In this document: positions 8,257-17,320 of the stretch, in pieces | How positions within the stretch are numbered: the stretch's first letter is position 1 | Layout: every line of letters starts with the position of its first letter | Assembly (NCBI GenBank): GCA_913055735.1 | Contig: CAJXKD010000001.1 | Location: forward strand, 1,584,281-1,648,280 | DNA: 64,000 nt | Direction of reading: 5' to 3' | Source of the DNA: an uncultured Rhodospirillales bacterium | GTDB lineage: Bacteria > Pseudomonadota > Alphaproteobacteria > Rhodospirillales > UBA2165 | The notes under the pieces: model-generated | Seen by the model: the letters and a program-made list of their open reading frames with translations, nothing else | What the model was told of the DNA's origin: nothing | Databases searched by the model: none | Translations under genes and position numbers: made by a program

Positions 8257-9627
8257 ATGTTCACCCGATTTCGCCGTCTAACGAGAAGCCCCAACACATA
8301 CCTGTTTCTGGGCAGTGCGGTTGTTTCATACATCCTCTTCGAAGTGGCCTATTTTTTGGCGCTTGCGGCAGGCGTGCCGTTAGAGAACCACCCAATTCGG
8401 AATCTAGCGGCATGGTCCGCGCCCATTGCCCGATTCGACCCTAATTTCGGATACCGGTTCAATCCCAAACTCACCAATGATGGACTACGTGTCGTCAAAG
8501 GGGATCTGCAATTCTATTACAAGAACATCAAATTCAATTCGGACGGTTTTCGTTCAAATTACGAATACCACCGAAAAAAGGACGGCAAATACCGGGTTGT
8601 AATCTATGGCGATTCGTTTACCGCCGGTTTGTATCAGGACAGAAGCTGGACCGAGAGCTTGAATGACGACTACCGGGAATCGGGAAAAAATGTCGAGATA
8701 CTGAATTTTTCGTTCGATGGCGGCGGGGTCTTTAATTGGCATTCTCATTATTTCAACGTTCTAAAGAACGAGTTCGAATTTGATGCGGTGGTTTTTGCGA
8801 TTTGTTGCAACGATCTCGATCGCGCGTTGGCGATCTACCATGCGGACGAACAAAGCGGAAAAATTCTCTATCGGAAGTTCGGAGCTTCGCCGCGTTCCAC
8901 GGAAGAGTTCTTGTCAAAGTTCCGGCCGTATATGTATCCGATCATCGATATCGTTCCGTCAGAGCGGCTGGCCGAAATCGTCGGATATTTGTCAAAGCAA
9001 AAACCGACGATCTGGGAGAGCATCAAAATTTTGCCGTTCGATACATATGGCGCGGATACGATCAAATCATTGGTGCAACGAGGGTGGGCGCGGATATTCT
9101 CGTTCATCTATGGCGTTGGAAAGCCGATAAAGACGGCGCTCGAGAACTTTTTGAGGAGCGGCAAAAGCACGGCGCCTCAAACCGGAGAGGTTCAACAGAC
9201 CGGTGCGATTGCTAATCGCCCGCCTGCCCGCGCAAATCCCTTGGTTGTCGAGAGGACCTACGAACATCTGCTGATCCAGATGATCGACGATCTTACAGAA
9301 GCTGGCAAACCGGTTACGCTGATCACCATTCCCTCAGACAGGGCATACATTTTCCGCAAAAAAGACGACAAAAACACCTCGGCCGTGGCAACGCCTAAGG
9401 AAGTCACGCGCAACGCGCAGATAGCCGAGGCTCATTGTTTGCCGCATATTTCCGGATATGCATTTTTCGACCAAGTCGAGAGGCAGACATTGAACGAATT
9501 TTGGCCCAGCTATGATGGACATTGGCTTACGAAGGGATCAGACTTTTTCGCCCACCGTGTCGCCGAGCCGTTGTTGGCGTCGCTCCGGGAGAGAAGCTCC
9601 CGCTCGTGCGCCGCTCAATCCCGTTAG
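8257..9627 (+). CDS. SGNH-hydrolase-like membrane-anchored protein
   Basis: A 456-aa protein from ATG 8257; a TTG at 8209 would add 16 residues, but GGGAAGG lies before the ATG. One N-terminal transmembrane helix (TYLFLGSAVVSYILFEVAYFL) is followed by a periplasmic domain with an SGNH block I motif, VVIYGDSFTAG, and a C-terminal YDGHWLTKGS that fits the Asp-x-x-His pair. Such proteins add or remove acyl groups on polysaccharides. It is the only plus-strand gene inside the locus and splits it in two. A large insert (about residues 200-340) makes exact family placement uncertain. Confidence 0.7.
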   Translation: MFTRFRRLTRSPNTYLFLGSAVVSYILFEVAYFLALAAGVPLENHPIRNLAAWSAPIARFDPNFGYRFNPKLTNDGLRVVKGDLQFYYKNIKFNSDGFRSNYEYHRKKDGKYRVVIYGDSFTAGLYQDRSWTESLNDDYRESGKNVEILNFSFDGGGVFNWHSHYFNVLKNEFEFDAVVFAICCNDLDRALAIYHADEQSGKILYRKFGASPRSTEEFLSKFRPYMYPIIDIVPSERLAEIVGYLSKQKPTIWESIKILPFDTYGADTIKSLVQRGWARIFSFIYGVGKPIKTALENFLRSGKSTAPQTGEVQQTGAIANRPPARANPLVVERTYEHLLIQMIDDLTEAGKPVTLITIPSDRAYIFRKKDDKNTSAVATPKEVTRNAQIAEAHCLPHISGYAFFDQVERQTLNEFWPSYDGHWLTKGSDFFAHRVAEPLLASLRERSSRSCAAQSR

Positions 9628-9679
9628 TTTTCGGATTTCGGCGCGATATCCCAGTGAAGCTGCGGCGAAACCGGTAACT

Positions 9680-10678
9680 TTACGTGTCCTCCAGATACCG
9701 AAACCACGTTTCCGTCGCCTTGGCGATGCTGGCCGGGTCCCACAGTGGAGCATCTCGCCAATGGTCAATGTCCGCAACCATGCGCGAAACGCCCTCTTCG
9801 AATGACACCGTTTGCGTCCAACCCAGTTCTTCAGTGATACGGCTGATGTCGGCCCAGGTGCAATCGGGTTCACCGGGCCGCTTAGGGAGATGGACAACCT
9901 CGCCACCGAGCAATTCCACTAACCGGTTGACGGGTTGAGGATTGCCGGCTCCCAGGTTGTAAGCCCGTCCCGTGCGTTCGGTCTCGGCGGCAGCTAGGAA
10001 ACCCCGGGCAACGTCGGTAACATAGATGAAGTCCCGGGTTTGTGTGCCATCGCCGACGACGGTGAACGGCTTGCCTTCGAGTTTCTGCTTGAGAAAAACG
10101 CCAAATACGGCGCCGTAGGCGCCCGTCGTTCGTACGCGCGTTCCGTAGGCGTTGAAAATGCGGACCGAATTTACGGGCAGCCCATAAACTTGATGCCAAT
10201 GGAAAACGGCTTGTTCGCCGAGATACTTGCTCAGCGCATAAGGATACTGCGGCTGGATCGGGTGGTCTTCGGTGGTGGGCACGTCGGCGAGGCCGTAGCA
10301 TGACGACGATGCCGCATAGACGAGTTTCTCCACGTTTGCGGTACGTGCCCCCTCAAGGACGCGCACCGTCCCTTGGACATTGACATCCATATAGTCGATG
10401 GGCCGTTCGATCGAAGGAACGATGTCGCCGATCCCTGCAAAGTGGAATACATAGCGGGCTCTCTCGAAAATAGGATCGTCGGGCTCCAGTGATCGTATAT
10501 CCCGGCGCTCAACCGTCACGCCGGGATCGTCGGTACGATGCGCCAAGTTCCGTTCGTGGCCGCCCGCGAAGTTGTCGATGACCCGCACGATGTATCCCGC
10601 GTCCCGCAGGACATCCACCATATGGCTGCCGATGAAGCCGGCGCCGCCGGTGACAACGGCTATATCCGAATTGGTCAT
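9680..10678 (-). CDS. NAD-dependent epimerase/dehydratase
   Basis: A 332-aa extended SDR with the NAD-binding motif TGGAGFIGSHMVDVL, the catalytic serine segment YAASSSCYG and the Tyr-x-x-x-Lys pair in YPYALSKYLGEQ. The C-terminal half resembles UDP-glucose 4-epimerase-like enzymes acting on nucleotide sugars. Its ATG overlaps the stop of the preceding epimerase gene (ATGA). It is the last gene of the run that begins with the wHTH regulator at 17925. The specific nucleotide sugar is unknown. Confidence 0.85.
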   Translation of the reverse strand: MTNSDIAVVTGGAGFIGSHMVDVLRDAGYIVRVIDNFAGGHERNLAHRTDDPGVTVERRDIRSLEPDDPIFERARYVFHFAGIGDIVPSIERPIDYMDVNVQGTVRVLEGARTANVEKLVYAASSSCYGLADVPTTEDHPIQPQYPYALSKYLGEQAVFHWHQVYGLPVNSVRIFNAYGTRVRTTGAYGAVFGVFLKQKLEGKPFTVVGDGTQTRDFIYVTDVARGFLAAAETERTGRAYNLGAGNPQPVNRLVELLGGEVVHLPKRPGEPDCTWADISRITEELGWTQTVSFEEGVSRMVADIDHWRDAPLWDPASIAKATETWFRYLEDT

Positions 10679-11688
10679 GCCGCGGCGAGGTTCTTCATCC
10701 GGCGTACATTGTAGTACCGGTCGTCATCCATGCTATTGGGCAGCTTTCCCTCGCGGAAGGCTTGGCAAAGACTGCGCACGGCGTCCTCGATGGTATGTTC
10801 GGGTTTAAATCCGAGAACGCGCCGAATCTTGTCCGAATTCACGTGATATGAGCGGATGTCGTCTGACGGCGTTGTTACGATATCGATAGGTGCCTTCTCG
10901 GGGAACTCCTCCTCGACGATCTTTTTGACGATCTGTGCCAGTTCCATGATGCTCATATTCTCGTAGGCGACGTTGAATGTCTCGCCGGCAATCTTTTCGT
11001 CGGGCAGTTCGAGCAACATCTTATAGCAATTGCACATATCCCGTACGTTCAGGTTGGGGCGCATTTGCGACCCGCCGAATACGGTTATCTTGTTGTTGGT
11101 CACCGCGTGATTGGTCAGGATATTGACGGACAGGTCTAAGCGCTGACGAGGCGCGTAGCCGCACAGCGTCGCGGGCCGGATAGTGACACAGACGAAATCG
11201 GGGGACGCATGCTTGAACAGTTGCGGTTCGCACTTGCCTTTATACTCGTTGTAGAGCGTTACCGGCACGAGCGGATGGTCTTCGGTGACATCGGGCGAAT
11301 CGGAAACGCCGTAGACCGAACTCGTCGATGCATAAATAAACCGCTTCACGCCGGCGTTTTTCGCTGCCACAACCATCGGTTCGAAAGCGTTCAGATTAAC
11401 CGACGTCGATAAAGCTTCATCCAACTCGAAGCTTGCGTCGTTGGAAATACAGGCGAGGTGGATGACCGCGTCGATACCGTCAAAGGCCTCGGCAATTTTC
11501 GCCGTGTCGCGGATATCGCCTTGGACCAAGGTCAGCTTCGGGTTCTCTTGCGGTAGAAAATCGGTACCGTAATACATCATATCGTAGACCGTGACGGCGT
11601 AGCCAAGGTCAAGAAGTTGTGGCACCAACAGGCTGCCAACGTAACCCGCGCCACCAGTCACCAAAACACGTTCGAATCGTTTCGCCAC
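10675..11688 (-). CDS. NAD-dependent epimerase/dehydratase
   Basis: A 337-aa extended SDR starting at GTG 11688. It has the glycine-rich TGGAGYVGSLLVPQL, the segment YASTSSVYG and a Tyr-x-x-x-Lys pair in YNEYKGKCE. It is only distantly similar to the following epimerase, so the two are not a recent duplication. It sits 12 bp downstream of the transaldolase gene. In this context it probably modifies the sugar produced by the SIS/HAD/transaldolase group, but this is inference. Confidence 0.85.
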   Translation of the reverse strand: MAKRFERVLVTGGAGYVGSLLVPQLLDLGYAVTVYDMMYYGTDFLPQENPKLTLVQGDIRDTAKIAEAFDGIDAVIHLACISNDASFELDEALSTSVNLNAFEPMVVAAKNAGVKRFIYASTSSVYGVSDSPDVTEDHPLVPVTLYNEYKGKCEPQLFKHASPDFVCVTIRPATLCGYAPRQRLDLSVNILTNHAVTNNKITVFGGSQMRPNLNVRDMCNCYKMLLELPDEKIAGETFNVAYENMSIMELAQIVKKIVEEEFPEKAPIDIVTTPSDDIRSYHVNSDKIRRVLGFKPEHTIEDAVRSLCQAFREGKLPNSMDDDRYYNVRRMKNLAAA

Positions 11689-11700
11689 GTTGTATCTCCG

Positions 11701-12441
11701 TTACTCTGCAGCCGCGGGGGCCGCGTAGATCGAATAGGCCGCCGCTTGGGCGTCGTCGTAAAACATTTTCACGGTTTCCAAGCTGAATTCGTCGAGATCT
11801 TTGTCAACAAACTTTAATTTTCCAAGAATGTCGGATGTCGCCGTGATGATATGACAACCGGCTTCGTCCGCTTGGAAAATATTCAGCAATTCACGAGGGC
11901 TAGCCCACAGAAGCTCGGATTTCGGGCGCGACCGCAGGATTTCGACAGAGGCGCGCATGATCGGCATTGGATCGACACCCGTATCTGCAATACGACCAGC
12001 AAAAACCGATACGATGGAAGGCGTCTGCGGATCTAGCACATCGGCGATCGCTTGAACCTGTTCCAGTGTAAACACCGCCGTGACGTTCAGGACGATTCCG
12101 TCGCCGGAAAGCTTCTCGATAATCGGTCCGGTAAATGTTCCCTTGGTATTGGTCACAGGAATCTTAACGTTCACGTTGTCGCCCCATGACGCGATCGTGT
12201 GGGCTTGAGCAGCCATCTCGTCGAGGTCGTCACTAAAGACTTCGAAACTTACTGGCCGATCCGGAATAGCCGTCAACACGTCTCGGGCAAAAGCTTCGTA
12301 ATCTTCAATTCCGGCCTTACGCATCAGCGTTGGATTCGTGGTAAATCCCTTGATTTTCGGGTTGGCGTAGAGCTTGAGCATGCTGGTGAGATCGGCGCCA
12401 TCGGCAAATAATTTGATGGATAGGCCATCGGCGGTTTTCAC
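11701..12441 (-). CDS. Transaldolase-family protein (TalC/MipB-like)
   Basis: A 246-aa TIM-barrel transaldolase of the short class. It shows the signature GFTTNPTLMRKAG near residue 33 and the Schiff-base lysine in VNVKIPVTNTKG. Short transaldolases act either as transaldolase or as fructose-6-phosphate aldolase. The GTG start overlaps the upstream stop (GTGA), coupling it to the HAD phosphatase and SIS isomerase. A locus-linked transaldolase suggests a dedicated step that makes or consumes a seven-carbon sugar phosphate for the glycan rather than central metabolism. Confidence 0.85.
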   Translation of the reverse strand: MKTADGLSIKLFADGADLTSMLKLYANPKIKGFTTNPTLMRKAGIEDYEAFARDVLTAIPDRPVSFEVFSDDLDEMAAQAHTIASWGDNVNVKIPVTNTKGTFTGPIIEKLSGDGIVLNVTAVFTLEQVQAIADVLDPQTPSIVSVFAGRIADTGVDPMPIMRASVEILRSRPKSELLWASPRELLNIFQADEAGCHIITATSDILGKLKFVDKDLDEFSLETVKMFYDDAQAAAYSIYAAPAAAE

Positions 12442-12983
12442 TGTAGCGTCCCTCCATTGCGGGTAATTACCTCGGCGGCCTCGACGACCGAACCGACAGT
12501 GAAGTCCGGCAGAATCTTTTCCGGCCGGTCATATCCTTGGTCAATGAATACCGTTCGGCATCCCGCCGCATGCCCCGCTTCGACATCGCTTCGACGGTCA
12601 CCTACCATGTAACTTCGGTTGAGGTCTATGGACATTTCCCGCGCGGCATCCAACAGCATACCAGGTAACGGCTTGCGGCAATCACACCCCTCGTGCTGTC
12701 CGTGGAAGCAAACCTTGATGGCATCGAGGTTGAGGGCCCGGTCGAGTGCTTCATTCATTCGCTCGACTTCTTCGCGGGAGACCAAGCCATTTCCGACATC
12801 CGGTTGGTTCGTCGCGAGAACCAGGAGAAAGCCGGCCTGTCGGAGCAAGTCGACGGCTTTCTCCGAGCCAGGTAAAATCTCGAAGTCCTCAAAGCATGTC
12901 GGCGCGTGGGGCTTGCCGTAGCGCAGCAAAGATCGAACCAGGACTCCGTCACGATCAAGAAATGCCGCAGATCTGGCTACCAT
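12438..12983 (-). CDS. HAD-IIIA phosphatase, GmhB-like
   Basis: About 181 aa from ATG 12983, which overlaps the stop of the SIS gene (ATGGTAG). HAD motif I is FLDRDGV, motif II lies in LATNQPDVGNG, and motif III/IV is MVGDRRSDVEAG. The zinc-binding loop CFHGQHEGCDCRKP matches D,D-heptose 1,7-bisphosphate phosphatases. It likely removes the C7 phosphate of a heptose bisphosphate. A longer in-frame start at 13031 exists but would extend into the upstream gene. Confidence 0.87.
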   Translation of the reverse strand: MVARSAAFLDRDGVLVRSLLRYGKPHAPTCFEDFEILPGSEKAVDLLRQAGFLLVLATNQPDVGNGLVSREEVERMNEALDRALNLDAIKVCFHGQHEGCDCRKPLPGMLLDAAREMSIDLNRSYMVGDRRSDVEAGHAAGCRTVFIDQGYDRPEKILPDFTVGSVVEAAEVITRNGGTLQ

Positions 12984-13561
12984 TTTGTTGCGTTGACCTG
13001 CAATTTGGGATTTGACACGAGGCAATGCCAAATCACCGCTTGAAACGCTTCGGTATGCGGTGTCACCAGAGAGTCGTCCACTGTCGGCACAATGACAGCT
13101 GAGTCCGCGGCCGCCGCAGCATGTCCGCCGTCTCGGCCTACCACCGCCAATATGGCGGCCCCTGCTTCTTTTGCCAGGTCCAACGCGCCAATCAGGTTGA
13201 CGCTTACGTTGCGTTCCTTGTTGCCGCCGCCGACGGAAAACGCGAGCACGCCGTCCTTATCATTGAGCCGGCTGACCTTGAGCCATTCCGCAAACACGCT
13301 TTCCCAGCCTTCATCATTGGTGCGCGCCGTCAACTCCGACACGTTGTCCGTGGGAGCATAGGCTTCGATACCACAGAGTTTCCGGAAATCGTTCACCGCG
13401 TGGGAGCAGTTTGCCGCGCTGCCGCCGACACCCAACAAAAACAATCGACCGCCGCGCGCTCTAATTTCGACGAGTTTATCTGCCATTGTTTCCACAGTTG
13501 CGGCATCGATCATTGCCGCGATACGTGCTGTTTGAGAAAAATAGCTTTCCGTGTGCGTCAT
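12977..13561 (-). CDS. SIS-domain sugar-phosphate isomerase, GmhA-like
   Basis: A 194-aa SIS protein from ATG 13561, which overlaps the asparagine-synthase stop as ATGA. The SIS phosphate-binding loop GVGGSAANCSHAVND and a second loop FSVGGGNKERN are clear, as is a C-terminal helix with an HTEAFQAVIWH segment. GmhA enzymes convert sedoheptulose 7-phosphate into D-glycero-D-manno-heptose 7-phosphate. The next gene is GmhB-like, supporting a heptose route, but no kinase or nucleotidyltransferase (HddA/HddC, HldE) is seen here. Confidence 0.85.
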   Translation of the reverse strand: MTHTESYFSQTARIAAMIDAATVETMADKLVEIRARGGRLFLLGVGGSAANCSHAVNDFRKLCGIEAYAPTDNVSELTARTNDEGWESVFAEWLKVSRLNDKDGVLAFSVGGGNKERNVSVNLIGALDLAKEAGAAILAVVGRDGGHAAAAADSAVIVPTVDDSLVTPHTEAFQAVIWHCLVSNPKLQVNATKW

Positions 13562-15438
13562 TTTACCCATCGCGCATGCCATGATTGGAACATGAGAACC
13601 GTCCACAACTGTGATGACCAGTCGCGCTGGCCGGCTTTGTGCTCAGCCCATTTCTTATGGACCGTCGCGGCATTGATCAATCCGCCCTCAATTAATTTGC
13701 GCCGGTCCAGCAATTCTTCGGACCAATCGCGGAGCTCGGTCCGCAGCCATTGGCCGATGGGAACCATGAATCCTTTTTTTGGCCGGTCGAACAGCTTTTC
13801 CGGTACGTAATTTTTTAGGACTTGGCGCAACGGCCACTTGCCCTTGCCGTCCTTACGGCGAAGGGCCGGCGGTATTCTAAAGGCGAATTCCGCTATCCTA
13901 TGATCAAGAAGGGGAACCCGGACCTCCAAGCTTACTGCCATCGATGCGCGATCCACCTTGGTCAATACGTCGTCAGGCAGATGCGTAAGACCGTCGAGCA
14001 TCTGGAACCGATCTTGTTGGTCATCAACGCCGCCGCGCAACGCGGTGTCATCATAAACCGTTCTTGCTTCTTCGGCGCCGGTGAGCAGCTCCTCTGGTCG
14101 TTGCCACGAAGATGCCGTGCGGTGCAGGACAGCGTCGGCGTCTGCGCAATTCAACAACTCAGTGGCGGCGTCACGCCAATGACGAATGCGCCCACTGAGC
14201 GGCAACATTTCACCGAATCCGGCGATCAGATGGCGCGCAGGGGCGGGCAACCAACCTATTCGAGACCATTGGCGCTGTGCATGAGGATATCTGTCGTAGC
14301 CGTCAAAAAGTTCGTCTCCACCATCGCCGGACAAGGCGACGGTGACGTTCTTCTGCGCCAATAGCGAGACAAGATGAGTTGGGATCTGAGACGAGTCGGC
14401 AAAGGGCTCGTCATAGATGTCGGCAAGTCTCGGCGTAAGGTCGAGCGCATTTCGGGCCGTGACATGAAGTTCGGTATGATCCGTTCCCAGATGTTTGGCG
14501 ATGGCGCGCGCATGATCGGATTCGTCATATCGGGAATCTTCGAAAGCCATGGTGAAAGTGCGAATTGGTGAAGACGACCGGGATTGCATCAGTGCCGCGA
14601 CGAGACTGGAATCAATGCCGCCGGAAAGAAATGCGCCAACCGGCACGTCGGCGATTAGTTGCCTCTCCACCGAGTCGCCGGCCAGATCGTTCAAGGCATG
14701 AACCATGGCGGTTTCGGGCCCAGAAAATCGATTGGATGCCGCCGATCCCACGATGTTTCCAAAGTTCCAATATTGGAGGAGTTTTGGCGTGGCCTGTTCG
14801 CTGACCACTAGCATATGTCCAGGCGGAAGCTTCGATACGCCGGTGTAGACCGAATTCGGTGCCGGTACGTACGTATGGCGAAAATAACTCGCGAGTGCGT
14901 TCCGGTCTATTTCGGGGCAAAAGCCCGGCCAGGCATGAAAGGCTCTGATTTCCGACGAAAACAGTAATGCGCCGCTAACTTGTGCCCAGTAGAGCGGCTT
15001 AATGCCAAGATGATCGCGAGCGAGAACCAGCGCCCGTCGATGCCGGTCCCAAAGGGCGAACGCGAACATTCCGACAAGACGCTCCAAAGTGCGTTCGACG
15101 CCCCAGGCGGCGCAGGCCTCGACGATAACTTCAGTATCCGAATGGCCGCGGAAATTGACCTTGGGCAGGTCCGCGCGCAGTTCAGGCGCTGTGTAGACTT
15201 CGCCGTTGTAACAGAGGACATATCGGCCATCCGCCGACACCATCGGCTGATGGCCGGCCTCCGAAATATCGATTACTTTTAGCCTGCGATGGCCGAAAGC
15301 GATGCCCGCGTCGCGATCGCTCCAGACACCCTCCGCGTCGGGGCCACGATGGTGTAGCGTTGACGCCATTTCCATAACCATACGTTCGGAGTCTGGTGAT
15401 AGCGGGTGAGCGCTGAGGGCGCCAGCTATGCCACACAC
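13558..15438 (-). CDS. asnB: Glutamine-dependent asparagine synthase (AsnB family)
   Basis: About 626 aa from GTG 15438, so that the catalytic cysteine is residue 2 (V/M-C-G-I-A-G). GGAAG lies before this start, and a longer frame opens at 15480. The N-terminal glutaminase (Ntn) domain has LHHRGPDAEG and YNGEVYT. The C-terminal synthetase domain has the PP-loop FLSGGIDSSLVAAL and ALSGDGGDELFDGYDRYP. It may make asparagine, but in polysaccharide loci such paralogs are often thought to amidate sugar acids. It is coupled to the SIS gene by an ATGA overlap. Confidence 0.88.
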   Translation of the reverse strand: MCGIAGALSAHPLSPDSERMVMEMASTLHHRGPDAEGVWSDRDAGIAFGHRRLKVIDISEAGHQPMVSADGRYVLCYNGEVYTAPELRADLPKVNFRGHSDTEVIVEACAAWGVERTLERLVGMFAFALWDRHRRALVLARDHLGIKPLYWAQVSGALLFSSEIRAFHAWPGFCPEIDRNALASYFRHTYVPAPNSVYTGVSKLPPGHMLVVSEQATPKLLQYWNFGNIVGSAASNRFSGPETAMVHALNDLAGDSVERQLIADVPVGAFLSGGIDSSLVAALMQSRSSSPIRTFTMAFEDSRYDESDHARAIAKHLGTDHTELHVTARNALDLTPRLADIYDEPFADSSQIPTHLVSLLAQKNVTVALSGDGGDELFDGYDRYPHAQRQWSRIGWLPAPARHLIAGFGEMLPLSGRIRHWRDAATELLNCADADAVLHRTASSWQRPEELLTGAEEARTVYDDTALRGGVDDQQDRFQMLDGLTHLPDDVLTKVDRASMAVSLEVRVPLLDHRIAEFAFRIPPALRRKDGKGKWPLRQVLKNYVPEKLFDRPKKGFMVPIGQWLRTELRDWSEELLDRRKLIEGGLINAATVHKKWAEHKAGQRDWSSQLWTVLMFQSWHARWVK

Positions 15439-15476
15439 GATACTACGCTTCCATGGACCTGGATCAGCATTGCGGG

Positions 15477-16661
15477 TCAAGCGCCGGTCAATGCCACCGG
15501 CCTACGCCGATATAAATAAATATAGATCTCTTCGTTCGGCAAATAGTTCCCGGTCAAAACCGTTGCTCCCCAGTCCAAGTTGCGTTGCAGGAGTTGGAAC
15601 TGTTCGGCGGGAAGTGCGTATTCACCGGCAACCAGAGATTCGCTGCCGTCGTCGAAACGATTGCGAAAGAACTCGTGGTTTACATGCCAGAAAAAGTCCG
15701 TGGTCCGGGCGACATGTTCCACGTAGCGCCGGGCCGTTACCGGCGACATTTCACCTAAACTGTTTTTGTTGAGAAACAGATTCACCGATCGATCCGGGAG
15801 GGTCTCGATCTGTGAGGGGGGCATGAAAATTTGACCATATTTGCGCAAAGCTTCGGCATTCAGCTCGCCTTCGCCAAAAAGAAGCGTTGGCCTGTCGGGG
15901 AACGTTTTTAGCCAATAGTAAGCTGCGCAACTGAGCGGTTCCGGCAGATCAAAGTCGATGTAGCGAAAATCGTTCTTCAGTTGTCGCGACATGAAATACA
16001 TGACTTTCGCCCAGCCGCCTCCGATCTCGGCGATGACTGGATGGGAGACATCATCAATGAGGCGAGAAAGCGCCGTCCCGTAGTGCTCGCAAAAAACACT
16101 TCCTATTCCGATGAATGTGCCGTTGACTAAAGCTCCAGATTGGTTGCCGTGTCTCGGATAGCTGAGCGCCTCAAGGCCTCGTCCAGCTGATTCATGAACC
16201 AACCAATGGTTTGACAGTCTGGCGAACATGGCGTGCAAATTGTCCCGCGTGAAACGATTGCCGGACAACTGGTGCATCATCTCGCTGTTTTCGATGCCTG
16301 TGTACTTTTTCCAGTTGCCGAAATTCGCGAGAAAATAGGCTGCCTCTTCGACGTTCCCGGTTGAGAGGGAAGAGTAGGCATTGTCGAGTTGGCCTTGCCA
16401 AAGCGTTGACGGCCCATATACCGGATCACCCTCGCGCTGGGCCTCCTTGGCGCGCCGGAATGCATTAAGAATCCGTTCGGTAATCCGCAGGTCGTCGTCG
16501 TCGGGCTCCACCATCGGCGGAACGTCGATCTCTATTTCGAATTGACCGGGCGGAACGGCAAGGTGCCGGATGACTTCTTCGCAAAAATTTTTTCCGACGG
16601 CGCCGAGGCCGGACCGGATGACCCTCGCACTGATATGTGCAAGCGAATATTTAAAGTTCAT
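15477..16661 (-). CDS. Putative sugar O-methyltransferase (NanM-like family)
   Basis: A 394-aa protein from ATG 16661, preceded by GGGGACGGAACC; a GTG at 16719-16721 would give 20 more residues. The SAM-binding region is EIGGGWAKVMYFMSRQL near residue 205, followed by YIDFDLPEPL. The C-terminus has the VNLFLNKNSLGEM and FFWHVNHEFF segments that I associate with the family annotated as putative sugar O-methyltransferase. It is the first structural gene after the regulator/NusG pair. A 131-bp leader with a strong hairpin separates it from the NusG-like gene. Confidence 0.75.
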   Translation of the reverse strand: MNFKYSLAHISARVIRSGLGAVGKNFCEEVIRHLAVPPGQFEIEIDVPPMVEPDDDDLRITERILNAFRRAKEAQREGDPVYGPSTLWQGQLDNAYSSLSTGNVEEAAYFLANFGNWKKYTGIENSEMMHQLSGNRFTRDNLHAMFARLSNHWLVHESAGRGLEALSYPRHGNQSGALVNGTFIGIGSVFCEHYGTALSRLIDDVSHPVIAEIGGGWAKVMYFMSRQLKNDFRYIDFDLPEPLSCAAYYWLKTFPDRPTLLFGEGELNAEALRKYGQIFMPPSQIETLPDRSVNLFLNKNSLGEMSPVTARRYVEHVARTTDFFWHVNHEFFRNRFDDGSESLVAGEYALPAEQFQLLQRNLDWGATVLTGNYLPNEEIYIYLYRRRPVALTGA

Positions 16662-16735
16662 GGTTCCGTCCCCGTAGAATAACAATGCCGTCTCGGCGGC
16701 ATATCGGCTCGGTTCCGCCACTCAGCCACGCTACC

Positions 16736-16767
16736 GCACTTCGGGTGAATCCGCTCGCCCGAAGTGC
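16736..16767 (-). promoter_or_regulatory. Perfect 10-bp inverted repeat in leader between NusG-like and methyltransferase genes
   Basis: GCACTTCGGG (16736-16745) and CCCGAAGTGC (16758-16767) pair perfectly around a 12-nt loop. It lies in the 131-nt stretch after the NusG-like stop and 75 bp before the methyltransferase ATG. No strong U-tract follows on the minus strand, so it is not a classical intrinsic terminator. It could be a weak attenuator, an mRNA-stability stem, or a pause/recruitment element for the NusG paralog. Confidence 0.5.
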
Positions 16768-16792
16768 TTAATTCAAGGTTGGAGACCGGCGC

Positions 16793-17320
16793 CTAACTCA
16801 GCGCGCGAATGGCCTCCAGGGGCAGATGGGCCTTTACTTGCCCACCGAGAATGCTCAGCAGAACGGTCACGCGTTCCGAGTCGTCGTGGCTGGCAAAGAT
16901 GGCGTCAACGCCCGAAAACGATCCGGTTTCGACACGGACTTCCTCTCCGGCTCGGAACCTGCGGCCATAGTTGATCCGCACCAACCCGTTTTCATTTTCT
17001 CTCTCTCGTATTTCGTGGATGATCTCCTCCGACAGAAACGCCGGCCGGTCACCTGAAAATACGAGTGTGGTCACACCGACTGTCGATTGGATGGGCCGCC
17101 ACGCATCATCTTCGCGGAGAGAGACGAAAAGGTAGCGAGGAAACAGCGGGCGGGGCAGATATTCTTGCCGGCGGGCATGGCGGACGAGTTTCAGATAGCG
17201 CGGAAGGTATACGTCGTAGTTTTGCCGTAGCAGATGGAATTCCGCTTTATTTTCGCCATTGGCATGTGTGCAAACGGCGGCCCAGCGGCGCGAACCGTCG
17301 AAGTCCGGTTCGGTTCTCAT
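16793..17320 (-). CDS. NusG-family transcription antiterminator paralog (RfaH-like)
   Basis: A 175-aa protein with the NusG N-terminal domain fold: WAAVCTHANGENKAEFHLL, then the PRPLFPRYLFVSL segment that contacts RNA polymerase, then VGVTTLVFSGDRPAFL. A C-terminal KOW-like domain follows (RAGEEVRVETGSFSGVDAIF). NusG paralogs of this type are operon-specific and reduce pausing and Rho termination in long polysaccharide operons. Its ATG overlaps the regulator stop (ATGA) and it precedes the structural genes, as expected for such a factor. Confidence 0.87.
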   Translation of the reverse strand: MRTEPDFDGSRRWAAVCTHANGENKAEFHLLRQNYDVYLPRYLKLVRHARRQEYLPRPLFPRYLFVSLREDDAWRPIQSTVGVTTLVFSGDRPAFLSEEIIHEIRERENENGLVRINYGRRFRAGEEVRVETGSFSGVDAIFASHDDSERVTVLLSILGGQVKAHLPLEAIRALS

